A DNA stretch of 46,459 bases. It comes from Gammaproteobacteria bacterium. GTDB taxonomy: Bacteria; Pseudomonadota; Gammaproteobacteria; GRL18. This document shows positions 30,818 through 42,297 of the stretch, piece after piece. The stretch's first letter is position 1. Every line of letters begins with the position of its first letter. The stretch covers positions 1 through 46,459 of the forward strand of contig JADGAU010000007.1 in assembly GCA_015231865.1 (NCBI GenBank). Direction: 5' to 3'. The notes below the pieces were generated by a model. The model did no database searches, was not told the DNA's origin, and was given only the letters and a program-made list of their open reading frames with translations. The position numbers and the translations under genes were made by a program.

Positions 30818-33754
30818 GTGAATAAAATTGAAACAGAATTTGCATTAGGGCAATGCTGGATTAGTGATACAGAACTTGAACTTGGCGTAGGTAAAGTTCA
30901 TGCCATTGAACATCGGCAAGTCACTTTTTATTTTTTATTAGCTGATGAATATCGAACCTATTCATCAGCTAATGCACCACTTACCCGGTTATTATTTTCT
31001 TCTGGTGAAAAGCTCTCCTACCTTAATCAAAATAATCAAAAGTTAATTCTTGAAATTAGTGAATGTATTGATGAACAAGGGCTGATGACCTACAAAGGAA
31101 TTAATGAAGATAATCTCGAACAAAGTTTATTAGAATCCGAGATTCAACCCATTGTTAAAATTAATCGTCCGGTTGAACGGCTTTTTAATCAGCAAATTGA
31201 TCAAAACAAATGGTTTGAGTTGCGTTATCAAACTTATCAGCATTTAAAGCGACTACAAGAGTCGACACTAACAGGTCTGGCTGGTGGCAGAATCAGCTTA
31301 ATACCGCATCAACTTTATATTATTCATGAAATTGCTTCTCGATATGCGCCAAGAGTTTTATTGGCAGATGAAGTAGGTCTTGGAAAAACCATCGAAGCAG
31401 GTGGCATCCTTCATCACCAAATTATTACCGGGAAGGTTAAACGTGCTCTGATTATTGTGCCAGAAGCATTAGTGTTTCAGTGGCTAGTAGAGATGAAGCG
31501 TAAATTTAATCTCAATTTTAGTGTCTACAATGAGGAGCGATGTCAGGCAGAAGAACAAAGTGAAATGGTAGAAAATCCTTTTGATAGTTCACAATTGGTA
31601 ATTTGTTCCTTAGATTTTATTAGTAATAATGAGCAAAGATTCGAGCAAATAAAACAAACCAATTGGGACATTCTAATTGTGGATGAAGCTCATCATTTAC
31701 AGTACAGCCCTGAGCCCAATGACAGCCCTGAGCCCAATGACAGCCCTGAGCCCGGTCGTGAATATCACTGTATAGAGCAGCTTAGCCAGCTTATCGAATC
31801 TATCTTATTATTAACTGCCACACCAGAACAATTAGGAAAAGAAAGTCATTTTGCACGTCTGCGCTTATTAGACCCGGAACGTTATCAAAACTATCAACAA
31901 TTTATATCAGAAGAAAACTCTTATGAACCGATCGCCATGGCAATTGAGTATTTATACGATATTTTATTAGCGGATAAAAATCAGTCACCTGAAAATAAGG
32001 TTTCTGATACTTTAAATGAGAAACAGTGGTTAGTCATTGAACAGCAATTAGATGATTATGTTCTGATCTCAAAATTGAAACAATTATCAAACAATGATCA
32101 AGAAGTTGAAGTTATTATTGAAAAGCTAAGTGATAAACTATTAGATTATCATGGCACAGGTCGGGTTCTGGTCCGTAATACCCGTTCTTCAATTAGCGGT
32201 TTTCCAAAAAGAATACCTTGTCCGATTGCATTATCACTACCTGAAGACTATAAAAAAACGACCTTGTGTCCGGAATTTGATTACCAGCTGGATGAAAATA
32301 CAGAAACTGAACATAAGCAAGCAAATAAAAAGTGGCAAACTTTTGATCCGCGGGTAGACTGGCTGATTAAATTTCTTAAAGATAATACGGCAAAAAAAGT
32401 TGTTTTAATCACAGCACATGGGCAAACCGTTAAACAACTTCATCAATATCTTAAACATCGTGAAAATATTGTTACGGCAGTATTTCATGAACAAATGACC
32501 CTCCTAGAAAGAGATAGAGCGGCTGCCTTTTTTGCTGATGATGAGTCGCTATGCCAATCTATTTTATGCTCAGAAATAGGCAGCGAAGGACGAAATTTTC
32601 AATTTTCAAGTGATCTGATTTTATTTGATTTACCTGAGAATCCTGATTTATTAGAACAAAGAATGGGACGCTTGGATCGTATCGGTCAGAAACAGGACAT
32701 TAAAATACATATACCCTATTTTAAACAATCTGCTCAGGAAGCCATGTTTCGATGGTACCATGATGGCTTAAATGCCTTTAATGGCGTGTGTCCATCTGCC
32801 TTTCAGGTATACAATAAATTTCAGCAGCAAGTATATAGCTTGTCACGATCGGTAATGCCGGATAGCAAGCTCAAGAAATTAATTAATGATAGTCATGCAT
32901 TAAAAGAACAATTGAATCATCAATTAGAGCGAGGACGGGACAAGTTACTGGAATACAACTCCTGTCGTCAGGTTACAGCCAATAAATTGGCTCAGCAATT
33001 AAACAATTATGAAATAAGAAATGAACTTACACCATACTTAGAGAAACTTTTTGATTGCGTTGGATTAGATAGTGAAGTTTATAAAGAGAAAAGTTTCTTA
33101 CTTAGAGAGACAGATGAAATTCAATATAGCATTCAAGCAGTTGGTGATGATGGGTTAATTTATACCTGTGATAGAGAAACGGCCCTATCGAACGAAGATA
33201 TGGAGTTCTTCTCATGGGAACACCCATTAATTAATCAATTAATGGATAAAGTCATTAGTGAAGATCTGGGTACTACGGCAATGATTACCTTTAGTGATCA
33301 CAATATTAAACCTGGACAATTATTTCTGGAAGCTCTTTTCATATTGATGATCAATCAAAATTTAACAACAATTGTACGTGTATTAGTTGATATCAATGGC
33401 AAAAATATAAGTTCAAAGTTTAAAACCGATTTTGCCGGCTCAAAAATTCAAAATCTGGATAAAAAAACAATTCAAGGGCTAATGCAAGCCTATGCAGATG
33501 AAATTCGTCAGATGAAAAATGCCGCAGAACAACATATTCAAGATATTTTTCCAGAATTAACACAAAAATTAAGCAAACGGCAATTAAACCATATTCAGGC
33601 AGAAATCGACCGTCTCACTGAACTAAAGCGTATTAATCCAATGGTGCGAGAGATTGAAATTGAACGCTATCAGAACCTTTATCGACAATTGAAACGGCAA
33701 TCGGCAAATGCCTATACTTCCTTAGATGCACTCAGAATTCTTATTTCTACTTAA
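30818..33754 (+). CDS. rapA: RNA polymerase-associated ATPase RapA (HepA, SNF2 family)
   Basis: FALGQCWISDTELELGVGKV; LADEVGLGKTIEAG; LIVDEAHHLQYSPEP; LLTATPEQLG; EQRMGRLDRIGQKQDI; GTG start. Confidence 0.92.
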   Translation: MNKIETEFALGQCWISDTELELGVGKVHAIEHRQVTFYFLLADEYRTYSSANAPLTRLLFSSGEKLSYLNQNNQKLILEISECIDEQGLMTYKGINEDNLEQSLLESEIQPIVKINRPVERLFNQQIDQNKWFELRYQTYQHLKRLQESTLTGLAGGRISLIPHQLYIIHEIASRYAPRVLLADEVGLGKTIEAGGILHHQIITGKVKRALIIVPEALVFQWLVEMKRKFNLNFSVYNEERCQAEEQSEMVENPFDSSQLVICSLDFISNNEQRFEQIKQTNWDILIVDEAHHLQYSPEPNDSPEPNDSPEPGREYHCIEQLSQLIESILLLTATPEQLGKESHFARLRLLDPERYQNYQQFISEENSYEPIAMAIEYLYDILLADKNQSPENKVSDTLNEKQWLVIEQQLDDYVLISKLKQLSNNDQEVEVIIEKLSDKLLDYHGTGRVLVRNTRSSISGFPKRIPCPIALSLPEDYKKTTLCPEFDYQLDENTETEHKQANKKWQTFDPRVDWLIKFLKDNTAKKVVLITAHGQTVKQLHQYLKHRENIVTAVFHEQMTLLERDRAAAFFADDESLCQSILCSEIGSEGRNFQFSSDLILFDLPENPDLLEQRMGRLDRIGQKQDIKIHIPYFKQSAQEAMFRWYHDGLNAFNGVCPSAFQVYNKFQQQVYSLSRSVMPDSKLKKLINDSHALKEQLNHQLERGRDKLLEYNSCRQVTANKLAQQLNNYEIRNELTPYLEKLFDCVGLDSEVYKEKSFLLRETDEIQYSIQAVGDDGLIYTCDRETALSNEDMEFFSWEHPLINQLMDKVISEDLGTTAMITFSDHNIKPGQLFLEALFILMINQNLTTIVRVLVDINGKNISSKFKTDFAGSKIQNLDKKTIQGLMQAYADEIRQMKNAAEQHIQDIFPELTQKLSKRQLNHIQAEIDRLTELKRINPMVREIEIERYQNLYRQLKRQSANAYTSLDALRILIST
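31703..31756 (+). repeat. 18-bp in-frame minisatellite (about 3 units) inside rapA
   Basis: acagccctgagcccaatg/acagccctgagcccaatg/acagccctgagcccggtc; encodes (SPEPND)n between DEAHH and REYH. Confidence 0.85.
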
Positions 33755-33898
33755 ATTCTTCCATATATTTTCAGTTATTTAACAAGCTTCTGTTTCAGTT
33801 ATTTTAAATAAAAGAATAAAATTTCAGGAAATTAATTGCCACTTTAAAACCTACTCTGTTTTAGTCATAAAGCCTTTAATTAATGCATTTTAATTTTT

Positions 33899-33914
33899 TG
33901 GCACAAGCATTGCT
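33899..33914 (+). promoter_or_regulatory. Sigma-54 (RpoN) -24/-12 promoter for the flgB operon
   Basis: TGGCAC-AAGCA-TTGCT exactly matches consensus TGGCAC-N5-TTGCW, about 105 bp upstream of flgB. Confidence 0.82.
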
Positions 33915-34016
33915 TTATACCTATTAATAAATAAAACAGCGTTGAATTTAGAAATGATTTGTAGAAACTTTTTTCTAGCAGAAACTTTCTATTGACAACA
34001 GGGATAAGGTGAGAAT

Positions 34017-34421
34017 ATGGCAATAAGTTTTGATAATTTTCTAGGTATTCATGATGATGCATTAACAATTCGCTCTAAAAGAGCAGAGTTATTGGCATCA
34101 AATATAGCAAATTCTGATACGCCTAATTATAAGGCTCAGGATATTGATTTTAAGCAGGCTTTAGAAAATTCAAAATTAAATCGTAAAGCTTTTGATATGA
34201 ATACAACCAATCAAATGCATATAGAAGGTCATGGCTTTATGCCTTTAGATAGTGATATTAAATATCGTAATATTTCTCAACCATCTGTTGATGGAAATAC
34301 CGTGGATACACATGTTGAAAAAGCAGCTTTTGGTAAAAACACACTAGAATATACAGCCTCTTTACGTTTTTTAAATGGCAAGTTTACTTCTATGACAAAA
34401 GTACTTAGGGCTATGCCATAA
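34017..34421 (+). CDS. flgB: Flagellar basal body rod protein FlgB
   Basis: LLASNIANSDTPNYKAQDIDFKQAL; gene order. Confidence 0.94.
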   Translation: MAISFDNFLGIHDDALTIRSKRAELLASNIANSDTPNYKAQDIDFKQALENSKLNRKAFDMNTTNQMHIEGHGFMPLDSDIKYRNISQPSVDGNTVDTHVEKAAFGKNTLEYTASLRFLNGKFTSMTKVLRAMP

Positions 34422-34437
34422 ACTCAGGAGATGAATA

Positions 34438-34869
34438 ATGGGAATGTTTAATAATTTTGGAATTAGTGGCTCAGCAATGAATGCGCAATCCGTTCGATTG
34501 AACTTGGTTGCCAGTAATCTGGCCAATGCCAACAGTATTTCCAGTAGTGTTGAAGAAACTTATCGAGCGCGTAGACCAGTATTTGAAACCATTTATCACA
34601 ATACCATAACTGGAGATGATACAGGGCCAGAAGCAGCAAGCGTACATGTAAAAGGTGTAATAGAAGATCAATCAGAATTGCATGCGGAATACAGACCGAA
34701 TCATCCATTAGCAAATAAAGAAGGTTATGTGTTTATGCCTAATGTAAATCCGATTGAAGAAATGACCGATATGATTTCTGCTTCACAATCGTATAAAGAC
34801 AATGTCGAGGTATTAAATACGACAAAAAAATTACTAGAAAAAACAATTCAAATGGGCAAAGGGGCTTAG
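34438..34869 (+). CDS. flgC: Flagellar basal body rod protein FlgC
   Basis: SGSAMNAQSVRLNLVASNLANANS...EEMTDMISASQSYKDNVEVLNTTKKL. Confidence 0.94.
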   Translation: MGMFNNFGISGSAMNAQSVRLNLVASNLANANSISSSVEETYRARRPVFETIYHNTITGDDTGPEAASVHVKGVIEDQSELHAEYRPNHPLANKEGYVFMPNVNPIEEMTDMISASQSYKDNVEVLNTTKKLLEKTIQMGKGA

Positions 34870-34928
34870 GTAAACATCTAAATTGAGGAAAAGTTATATT
34901 GATTTAGGTGCGCATTAGGAGAACGGCA

Positions 34929-35600
34929 ATGACAAGCGTGAATAGCAATTATGAAATATTTAAAGACTTAGGTCTTACCCAACAGGCAGAAACTAAAAAA
35001 GTTGAAAGCAAACAGGATCAATTTATGAAACTGATGATTGCACAAATGGAAAATCAGGATCCTTTTGCAGAGCAGGAGAGTGGCCAGTTTTTAACTCAAT
35101 TAGCTCAATTTGATACTGCAACAGGAATCCAGGATTTAGATAAGTCTTTTAGTAGTTTTTCACAGACTATGCAGTCAAATTCAGCTCTACAGGCTTCCAC
35201 TCTGGTAGGACATAATGTTTTAGTTCCAGGTAACAAGGGAAGCTTGGAAATTGGTGGCAAGATTGATGGTGTTGTGAATTTGGATGCTACAACATCACAA
35301 CTAACTGTTGATGTATTAGATACTGCAGGACAAACGATCAAAACTATTAACTTAGGTCAGCAACTTGCAGGACCTGTAAATTTTACCTGGGATGGTAAGG
35401 ATGCAAACGGTAATATATTGCCGCCCGGCAAATATAGCTTTAATGCAACGTCAACTGTTGGTAATACAAAGCTTGCTCAAAATACTGCAATCAGCTCAAA
35501 AGTTGATAGTGTTAGTGTTGGTCAATTTGGCCAGGGAATGAAATTAAATCTGGCAGGATTAGGTGCCGTTGATTTTAATCAGGTAACGGAAATACGTTAA
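34929..35600 (+). CDS. flgD: Flagellar hook assembly protein FlgD
   Basis: QDQFMKLMIAQMENQDPFAEQESGQFLTQLAQF; internal ATG 34929 preferred over 34908. Confidence 0.92.
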   Translation: MTSVNSNYEIFKDLGLTQQAETKKVESKQDQFMKLMIAQMENQDPFAEQESGQFLTQLAQFDTATGIQDLDKSFSSFSQTMQSNSALQASTLVGHNVLVPGNKGSLEIGGKIDGVVNLDATTSQLTVDVLDTAGQTIKTINLGQQLAGPVNFTWDGKDANGNILPPGKYSFNATSTVGNTKLAQNTAISSKVDSVSVGQFGQGMKLNLAGLGAVDFNQVTEIR

Positions 35601-35643
35601 GCTAATAAAATAGCGAATGAAAGAATAAAAACGGAGAAAGAAA

Positions 35644-36891
35644 ATGGCATTTAATATTGGATTAAGTGGAGTAAATGCAGCACAGGTTGATCTTAAAACT
35701 ACGGGTAATAATATTGCTAATACAAGCACAATTGGTTTTAAGGCTTCTCGTGCAGAGTTTGCCGATATTTATGCAAATTCAAAATATGGCACAACTCAAG
35801 TTTCAACTGGTTATGGTGTTCGAACAGCAGCAATTTCTCAACAATTTACACAAGGCGGTATGACTTTTACAGAGAAAAATCTTGATGTTGCCATTAATGG
35901 AGAAGGATTTTTTAATGTAGAGAGAAGTAATGGCGAAACAGCTTATACAAGAAATGGTCAATTTCAGATTGATAAAAATGGATACATTGTTACTAATAGC
36001 GCGGATAAATTACTAGGATTTGATGAAAATGGCTCTCCAATTCCATTAGAAATTTCATCTGAACAAATTGATCCATTAATAACGTCAGAGATAACTCTTA
36101 GTGCAAATTTAGATGCAGCATCTAATATTATAGATTCTGCAATTGAGTTTGATAGGGATGACCCAGATAGCTATAATAATACTACAGCTTTAACAACTTA
36201 TGATTCCTTTGGAAATGCTATGTTGACGTCTATTTATTTTCGGAAAAATGAGCCTACTTTAGTTGATGGAGATCCAGATTCGGCTAACTGGTCAGTGTAT
36301 ACAAGAACAACTGATTCACAAGGTAATGCTATGAATAATGGGCCTTTTGAGGTTGCATTTTCTCCAACAGGTGCTTTGTCCTCGATTGATGAAGATTCTT
36401 TAGCTACTAAATTTTCAATAGAATTAGCACATGACCTTACTGCAGCATCATTACAACCTATTGAAATTGATATTTCAAAATTAAGTCAATATGGAGCCGA
36501 TTTTGCGGTTAATGACTTAAACCAGGATGGTTATACAACTGGAAGTTTATCAGGTGTTGAAATTGGTCAGGATGGTAATGTGCAGACTCGATATACAAAT
36601 GGAGAGTCAAAAATTGTTGGACAAATAATTTTAACAACCTTTAATAATCCACAGGGTCTATCAGAAATAGGTGGAAATAAATGGCTTAAATCAGGTGAGA
36701 GTGGAGATCCTACTAATAACATTCCTGGCGGATCTAATGTAGGTGTTTTACAGGCGGGGGCACTAGAACAGGCAAATGTCGATCTAACTAAAGAGTTAAT
36801 TAATCTAATTATTTCACAACGTAATTTTCAGGCAAATGCCAAGACATTAACAACTGCAGACACGGTTACTCAGGCTGCTATTCAATTATAA
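35644..36891 (+). CDS. flgE: Flagellar hook protein FlgE
   Basis: MAFNIGLSGVNAAQVDLKTTGNNIANTSTIGFKASRAEFADIYA; C-terminal VDLTKELINLIISQRNFQANAKTLTTAD. Confidence 0.94.
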   Translation: MAFNIGLSGVNAAQVDLKTTGNNIANTSTIGFKASRAEFADIYANSKYGTTQVSTGYGVRTAAISQQFTQGGMTFTEKNLDVAINGEGFFNVERSNGETAYTRNGQFQIDKNGYIVTNSADKLLGFDENGSPIPLEISSEQIDPLITSEITLSANLDAASNIIDSAIEFDRDDPDSYNNTTALTTYDSFGNAMLTSIYFRKNEPTLVDGDPDSANWSVYTRTTDSQGNAMNNGPFEVAFSPTGALSSIDEDSLATKFSIELAHDLTAASLQPIEIDISKLSQYGADFAVNDLNQDGYTTGSLSGVEIGQDGNVQTRYTNGESKIVGQIILTTFNNPQGLSEIGGNKWLKSGESGDPTNNIPGGSNVGVLQAGALEQANVDLTKELINLIISQRNFQANAKTLTTADTVTQAAIQL

Positions 36892-36900
36892 AATTCAATT

Positions 36901-37082
36901 CTTAGCCCTTAGTCCTTAGTCCTTAGTTATAATTTATCGACTATCGACTATCGACTATCGACTATCGACTATCGACTATCGACTATCGACTATCGACTAT
37001 CGACTTTCCACTTTCCACTTTCCACTTTCCACTTTCCACTTTCCACTTTCCACTTTCCACTTTCCACTTTCCACTTTCCACT
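36901..37082. repeat. Composite heptanucleotide tandem array (4x CTTAGYY, 1 spacer heptamer, 10x ATCGACT, 11x TTCCACT), one 7-bp register
   Basis: Direct reading: units at 36901-36928, ATAATTT 36929-36935, ATCGACT 36936-37005, TTCCACT 37006-37082. Confidence 0.97.
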
Positions 37083-37156
37083 TATTCTGTTTTTGGCCTA
37101 ATAAATGCATATCACTATATAAGATAATAATTGACAGATGAATAAGGGACCGGCTA

Positions 37157-37897
37157 ATGGATCATTTTTTATATACGGCAATGTCGGGAGCAAAGCAAAT
37201 TTTTTATGCACAGCAAAGCAATGCTAATAATTTAGCGAATGCCCAAACGACAGGATTTAAACAAGATTTAGCTGACGCCAGAGCAATGCCAGTATTTGGC
37301 CCAGGTATGCCGACACGTGTTTATTCTATGACGGAGCGACCAACCAGTGACTTTAATCCTGGGGGGTTTATTACAACGGGGCGAGATCTGGATGTTGCTG
37401 TGCAATCTGATGATGGTTTTTTCTCTGTGCTTGATAAAAAAGGGCAGGAAGCGTATACCCGTATGGGCGAGTTTAAAATTAATGAAGCGGGTGTGTTAAC
37501 AACAATGACCGGTTTACCTATATTAGGTGATGGTGGTCCAATTGTTTTACCTCCGGCAGATAAAATTGACATAGGTTCTGACGGCACAATCACTATTCAT
37601 CCAAGTGGTGAACCTCAGAATGTAACAGCAGTTGTCGGACAATTAAAATTAGTTAAGCCAGCTTTATCAGATATGAAAAAGAATGAAGATGGCTTATTTG
37701 TTAGAAAAGATGGGCAAATTTTACCCCCTGATTTAACCGTAAAGGTACTCAGTGGTGGCCTGGAAGGTTCCAATGTTAATGCAGTTGAGGCTATGACCAG
37801 TATGATTGATTTGCAAAGACAATATGAAATGCAGGCAAAGATGTTAAAAACAGCGAAAGATATGGAACAAGCCAGCTCACAATTATTAAGAGCATAA
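37157..37897 (+). CDS. flgF: Flagellar basal body rod protein FlgF
   Basis: MDHFLYTAMSGAKQIFYAQQSNANNLANAQTTGFKQDL. Confidence 0.93.
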   Translation: MDHFLYTAMSGAKQIFYAQQSNANNLANAQTTGFKQDLADARAMPVFGPGMPTRVYSMTERPTSDFNPGGFITTGRDLDVAVQSDDGFFSVLDKKGQEAYTRMGEFKINEAGVLTTMTGLPILGDGGPIVLPPADKIDIGSDGTITIHPSGEPQNVTAVVGQLKLVKPALSDMKKNEDGLFVRKDGQILPPDLTVKVLSGGLEGSNVNAVEAMTSMIDLQRQYEMQAKMLKTAKDMEQASSQLLRA

Positions 37898-37953
37898 TAA
37901 ATACATGCACAAAATAATACAACTATGTGTAAAACAATACAAAGAGGTGATTT

Positions 37954-38742
37954 ATGAATCCAGCATTATGGGTAGCAAAAACAGGCTTAGATTCACAGCA
38001 GACCCGTTTACAGGTTGTTGCCAATAATCTGGCCAATGCCAGTACCACAGGATTTAAAAAAGATAGAGCTGTTTTTGAAGATTTGATCTATCAAAACTAT
38101 AAACAACCGGGAGCACAATCAACTCAGGATTCGACTTTACCTTCAGGTTTATTATTAGGAACAGGCGTTAGAGTCGCAGGTACACAAAAAATGCATTTGC
38201 AAGGTGGCTTTACTCATACCGGTAATTCCTTAGATCTTGCCATACAAGGCCAGGGGTTTTTTCAGGTACTACGCCCGGATGGTACAACAGCCTATACTCG
38301 AGATGGTGAATTTCAAATCAATGAGCAAGGACAAGTCGTAACCAATGATGGTTATTTATTGCAACCCGGAATCACTATTCCAGCTAATTCTACTGGCATT
38401 ACCATTGGTACCGATGGAACAGTCTCTGTTGTAGAGCCAGGTAATGGCGGAGTATCAACTCAGGTTGGGCAGATAGAAACATCAGAATTTGTTAATTCAT
38501 CTGGCTTATTTCCTATTGGAGAGAATCAATTTCAGGAGACTTTATCCAGTGGTGCACCCACTACAGGTCTTCCAGGTTTAGAAGGGCGAGGTGCTTTATT
38601 ACAGGGATCATTGGAAAGCTCGAATGTCAACACGGTAGAAGAATTAGTAACGCTAATTGAAACGCAACGAACCTTTGAGATGAATTCAAAGTCGGTTTCA
38701 ACAGCCGATAAAATGATGTCCTACTTTACTAATAATGTTTAA
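37954..38742 (+). CDS. flgG: Flagellar basal body rod protein FlgG
   Basis: MNPALWVAKTGLDSQQTRLQVVANNLANASTTGFKKDRAVFEDLIYQ. Confidence 0.95.
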   Translation: MNPALWVAKTGLDSQQTRLQVVANNLANASTTGFKKDRAVFEDLIYQNYKQPGAQSTQDSTLPSGLLLGTGVRVAGTQKMHLQGGFTHTGNSLDLAIQGQGFFQVLRPDGTTAYTRDGEFQINEQGQVVTNDGYLLQPGITIPANSTGITIGTDGTVSVVEPGNGGVSTQVGQIETSEFVNSSGLFPIGENQFQETLSSGAPTTGLPGLEGRGALLQGSLESSNVNTVEELVTLIETQRTFEMNSKSVSTADKMMSYFTNNV

Positions 38743-39469
38743 AAAATGGATTATTAAAATGTCTCATAGCCAAACACCATCAATATTTATTATACGCCTA
38801 GTAAAAATTATTATACTTGGATTTATATTGGCCAGCTTTACCGGTTGTGCCTATCAGGGAATTAGGCCAAACCCTGAGTTTGCCACAGTCAGACCGCCAA
38901 TTAAATTTAATCCACCTAAACCTAATGGGGCCATATTTCAAAGTGAATCAAATGTTTCCATGTTTGAAACAGCAAAAGCAAAAAGAATAGGGGATATTTT
39001 AACCGTGGTCTTTGATGAAAATCATGCAGCTAAAAAAGAGAGTAAAACAGAAGACAATAAAGATACAAGTTTAGAAGCAGGGATACCAAATGTTTTAGGT
39101 AATGTGGTATCAAGTAAATACTTGAATAAACTGGAATTAGGTGTAGAGTCTGCTGCTGCGTTTGCATCAAACGGGAAAAGTGAACAAAAGAATTCTTTGA
39201 CAGGCAGTATTACGGTAACCATTGTGGAAGTATTACCTAACAATAACCTGGTTGTTAGAGGCGAAAAATTACTCACACTAAATCAGGGAGATGAATATGT
39301 TCAGTTATCGGGCATTATAAGAAGCATTGATGTGGGAACGGATAATAAAGTAGTTTCATCAAAAATGGCCAATGCAAAAATTATTTATAGTGGGCAAGGG
39401 CCAACACACGATTCTAATAAGGCCGGATGGGCGACACGTTTCTTTATGGGAGAGCTCTGGCCTTTTTAA
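38735..39469 (+). CDS. flgH: Flagellar L-ring protein FlgH
   Basis: Lipobox-like LASFTGCAYQ; GDILTVVFDENHAAKKES; EVLPNNNLVVRGEKLLTLNQGDEYVQLSGIIRS. Confidence 0.92.
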   Translation: MFKKWIIKMSHSQTPSIFIIRLVKIIILGFILASFTGCAYQGIRPNPEFATVRPPIKFNPPKPNGAIFQSESNVSMFETAKAKRIGDILTVVFDENHAAKKESKTEDNKDTSLEAGIPNVLGNVVSSKYLNKLELGVESAAAFASNGKSEQKNSLTGSITVTIVEVLPNNNLVVRGEKLLTLNQGDEYVQLSGIIRSIDVGTDNKVVSSKMANAKIIYSGQGPTHDSNKAGWATRFFMGELWPF

Positions 39470-39507
39470 GAAGTGCTCTTTTTAATAAATCGAGTTATAA
39501 TCCTTTT

Positions 39508-40002
39508 ATGAAAGGATTAATCATTTTAGCTATATTCATAGGTTTTCCCCTGATAGAACTCTATTTTCTTATTGAAGTTGGCTCTGTTATTGGCGGTTTT
39601 TATACCATAGCGATTAGTATTTTGACAGCAGTTTTAGGTATTCATTTAATTAAGCTGCAAGGTATGAAAACCTTAGCGAACATGCAACAAAAATTGCAGC
39701 AGGGAGAACTTCCTGCTGCTGATGTTATTGGTGCAATTTTACTCAGTATCTCTGCACTTTTTTTACTATTTCCAGGCTTTATTTCAGATACTTTGGGGGC
39801 CATATTATTGATTCCGATTAGTCGAAATATTATTGCTAATCAGTTAGTAAATTCAAATATTCTTCGCTCAAGGGTTTCACCTTCTGCTAATTTCCACCAG
39901 CACTTTGCCAATAGTCATAACTCCCAGGATAGCAATATTATTGATGGTGATTATGAGGACTTAACAGAGAAAGAATCACTTTCCTTAAAAAAGGAAAAAT
40001 AA
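39508..40002 (+). CDS. fxsA: FxsA family membrane protein
   Basis: FIGFPLIELYFLIEVGSVIGGFYTIAISILTAVLGIHLIKLQG; FPGFISDTLGAILLIP; ATG 39508 preferred; upstream of groESL. Confidence 0.88.
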   Translation: MKGLIILAIFIGFPLIELYFLIEVGSVIGGFYTIAISILTAVLGIHLIKLQGMKTLANMQQKLQQGELPAADVIGAILLSISALFLLFPGFISDTLGAILLIPISRNIIANQLVNSNILRSRVSPSANFHQHFANSHNSQDSNIIDGDYEDLTEKESLSLKKEK

Positions 40003-40015
40003 TTCACTCGGATGA

Positions 40016-40043
40016 CTTGAAATCGGCTAGCTTGTCCACACTT
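40016..40043 (+). promoter_or_regulatory. Possible sigma-32 heat-shock promoter for groES-groEL
   Basis: CTTGAAA (40016-40022) and CCACACTT (40036-40043), compatible with CTTGAAA-N11-16-CCCCAT-like consensus. Confidence 0.4.
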
Positions 40044-40123
40044 CTAAAATACTCTTTAAACACCCAATAATTTAGGGTTTTTTTAGTCAATAAATTAATT
40101 TTAATAGTAAAGGAGAAACGTTA

Positions 40124-40411
40124 GTGAATATACGTCCACTAGGAGATCGTGTAATCGTTCGCCGTGTAGAAGAAGAAACTAAAACAGCAAGTGGAATCTA
40201 TTTGCCTGATTCAGCAACAGAGAAACCATCAGAAGGTGAAGTCATGGCAGTTGGTCCTGGTCGTGTTACTGAGAATGGAACAACGATTCCAATGAATGTT
40301 AAAAATGGAGATAAAGTTGTATTTGGTAAGTATGCAGGAAGTGAAGTAAAAGTTGATGGTGAAACTTTTATGATCATGAAAGAAGAAGATATTCTTGGTG
40401 TATATGAGTAG
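40124..40411 (+). CDS. groES: Co-chaperonin GroES
   Basis: [46 protein letters not shown]. Confidence 0.97.
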   Translation: MNIRPLGDRVIVRRVEEETKTASGIYLPDSATEKPSEGEVMAVGPGRVTENGTTIPMNVKNGDKVVFGKYAGSEVKVDGETFMIMKEEDILGVYE

Positions 40412-40456
40412 TCGTATATGCATAACCCCATATCAATTTTAATTAATTAAGTTTAA

Positions 40457-42112
<1,656 letters not shown>

Positions 42113-42190
42113 CGGTTAAAACATACCGGACATACCGACCACCTCTAAAGAAACTCTATTTTTTATATGTTTTTTTAGAAAATTGAAAAA

Positions 42191-42263
42191 GGCAACATAA
42201 TATTGGTAATAAAGTTGATTCAAAACAGCTGAAATTACCTCTAAAGTTGCCTTTTTTGTTGCC
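42191..42263. repeat. Nested dyad, first att arm region (GGCAAC/GTTGCC type)
   Basis: GGCAAC 42191-42196, GGTAAT 42205-42210, ATTACC 42234-42239, GTTGCC 42246-42251 and 42258-42263. Confidence 0.75.
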
Positions 42264-42297
42264 TCTGAAAAAATATCGCTGAGTTGATTTTATTACT

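Noticed and set aside
36901-37082. CRISPR array
   Set aside because: Units are contiguous 7-mers with no spacers and no cas genes nearby.
37090-37110. Second sigma-54 promoter before flgF (TTGGCCTAATAAATGCAT)
   Set aside because: Deviates at both the -24 (TGGCCT) and -12 (ATGCA) elements.
42191-42263. Simple rho-independent terminator for groEL or the convergent helicase gene
   Set aside because: The GGCAAC/GTTGCC arms are separated by about 50 nt and the pattern is duplicated with co-varying arms at 46234-46304, which a terminator alone does not explain; dual use is not excluded.
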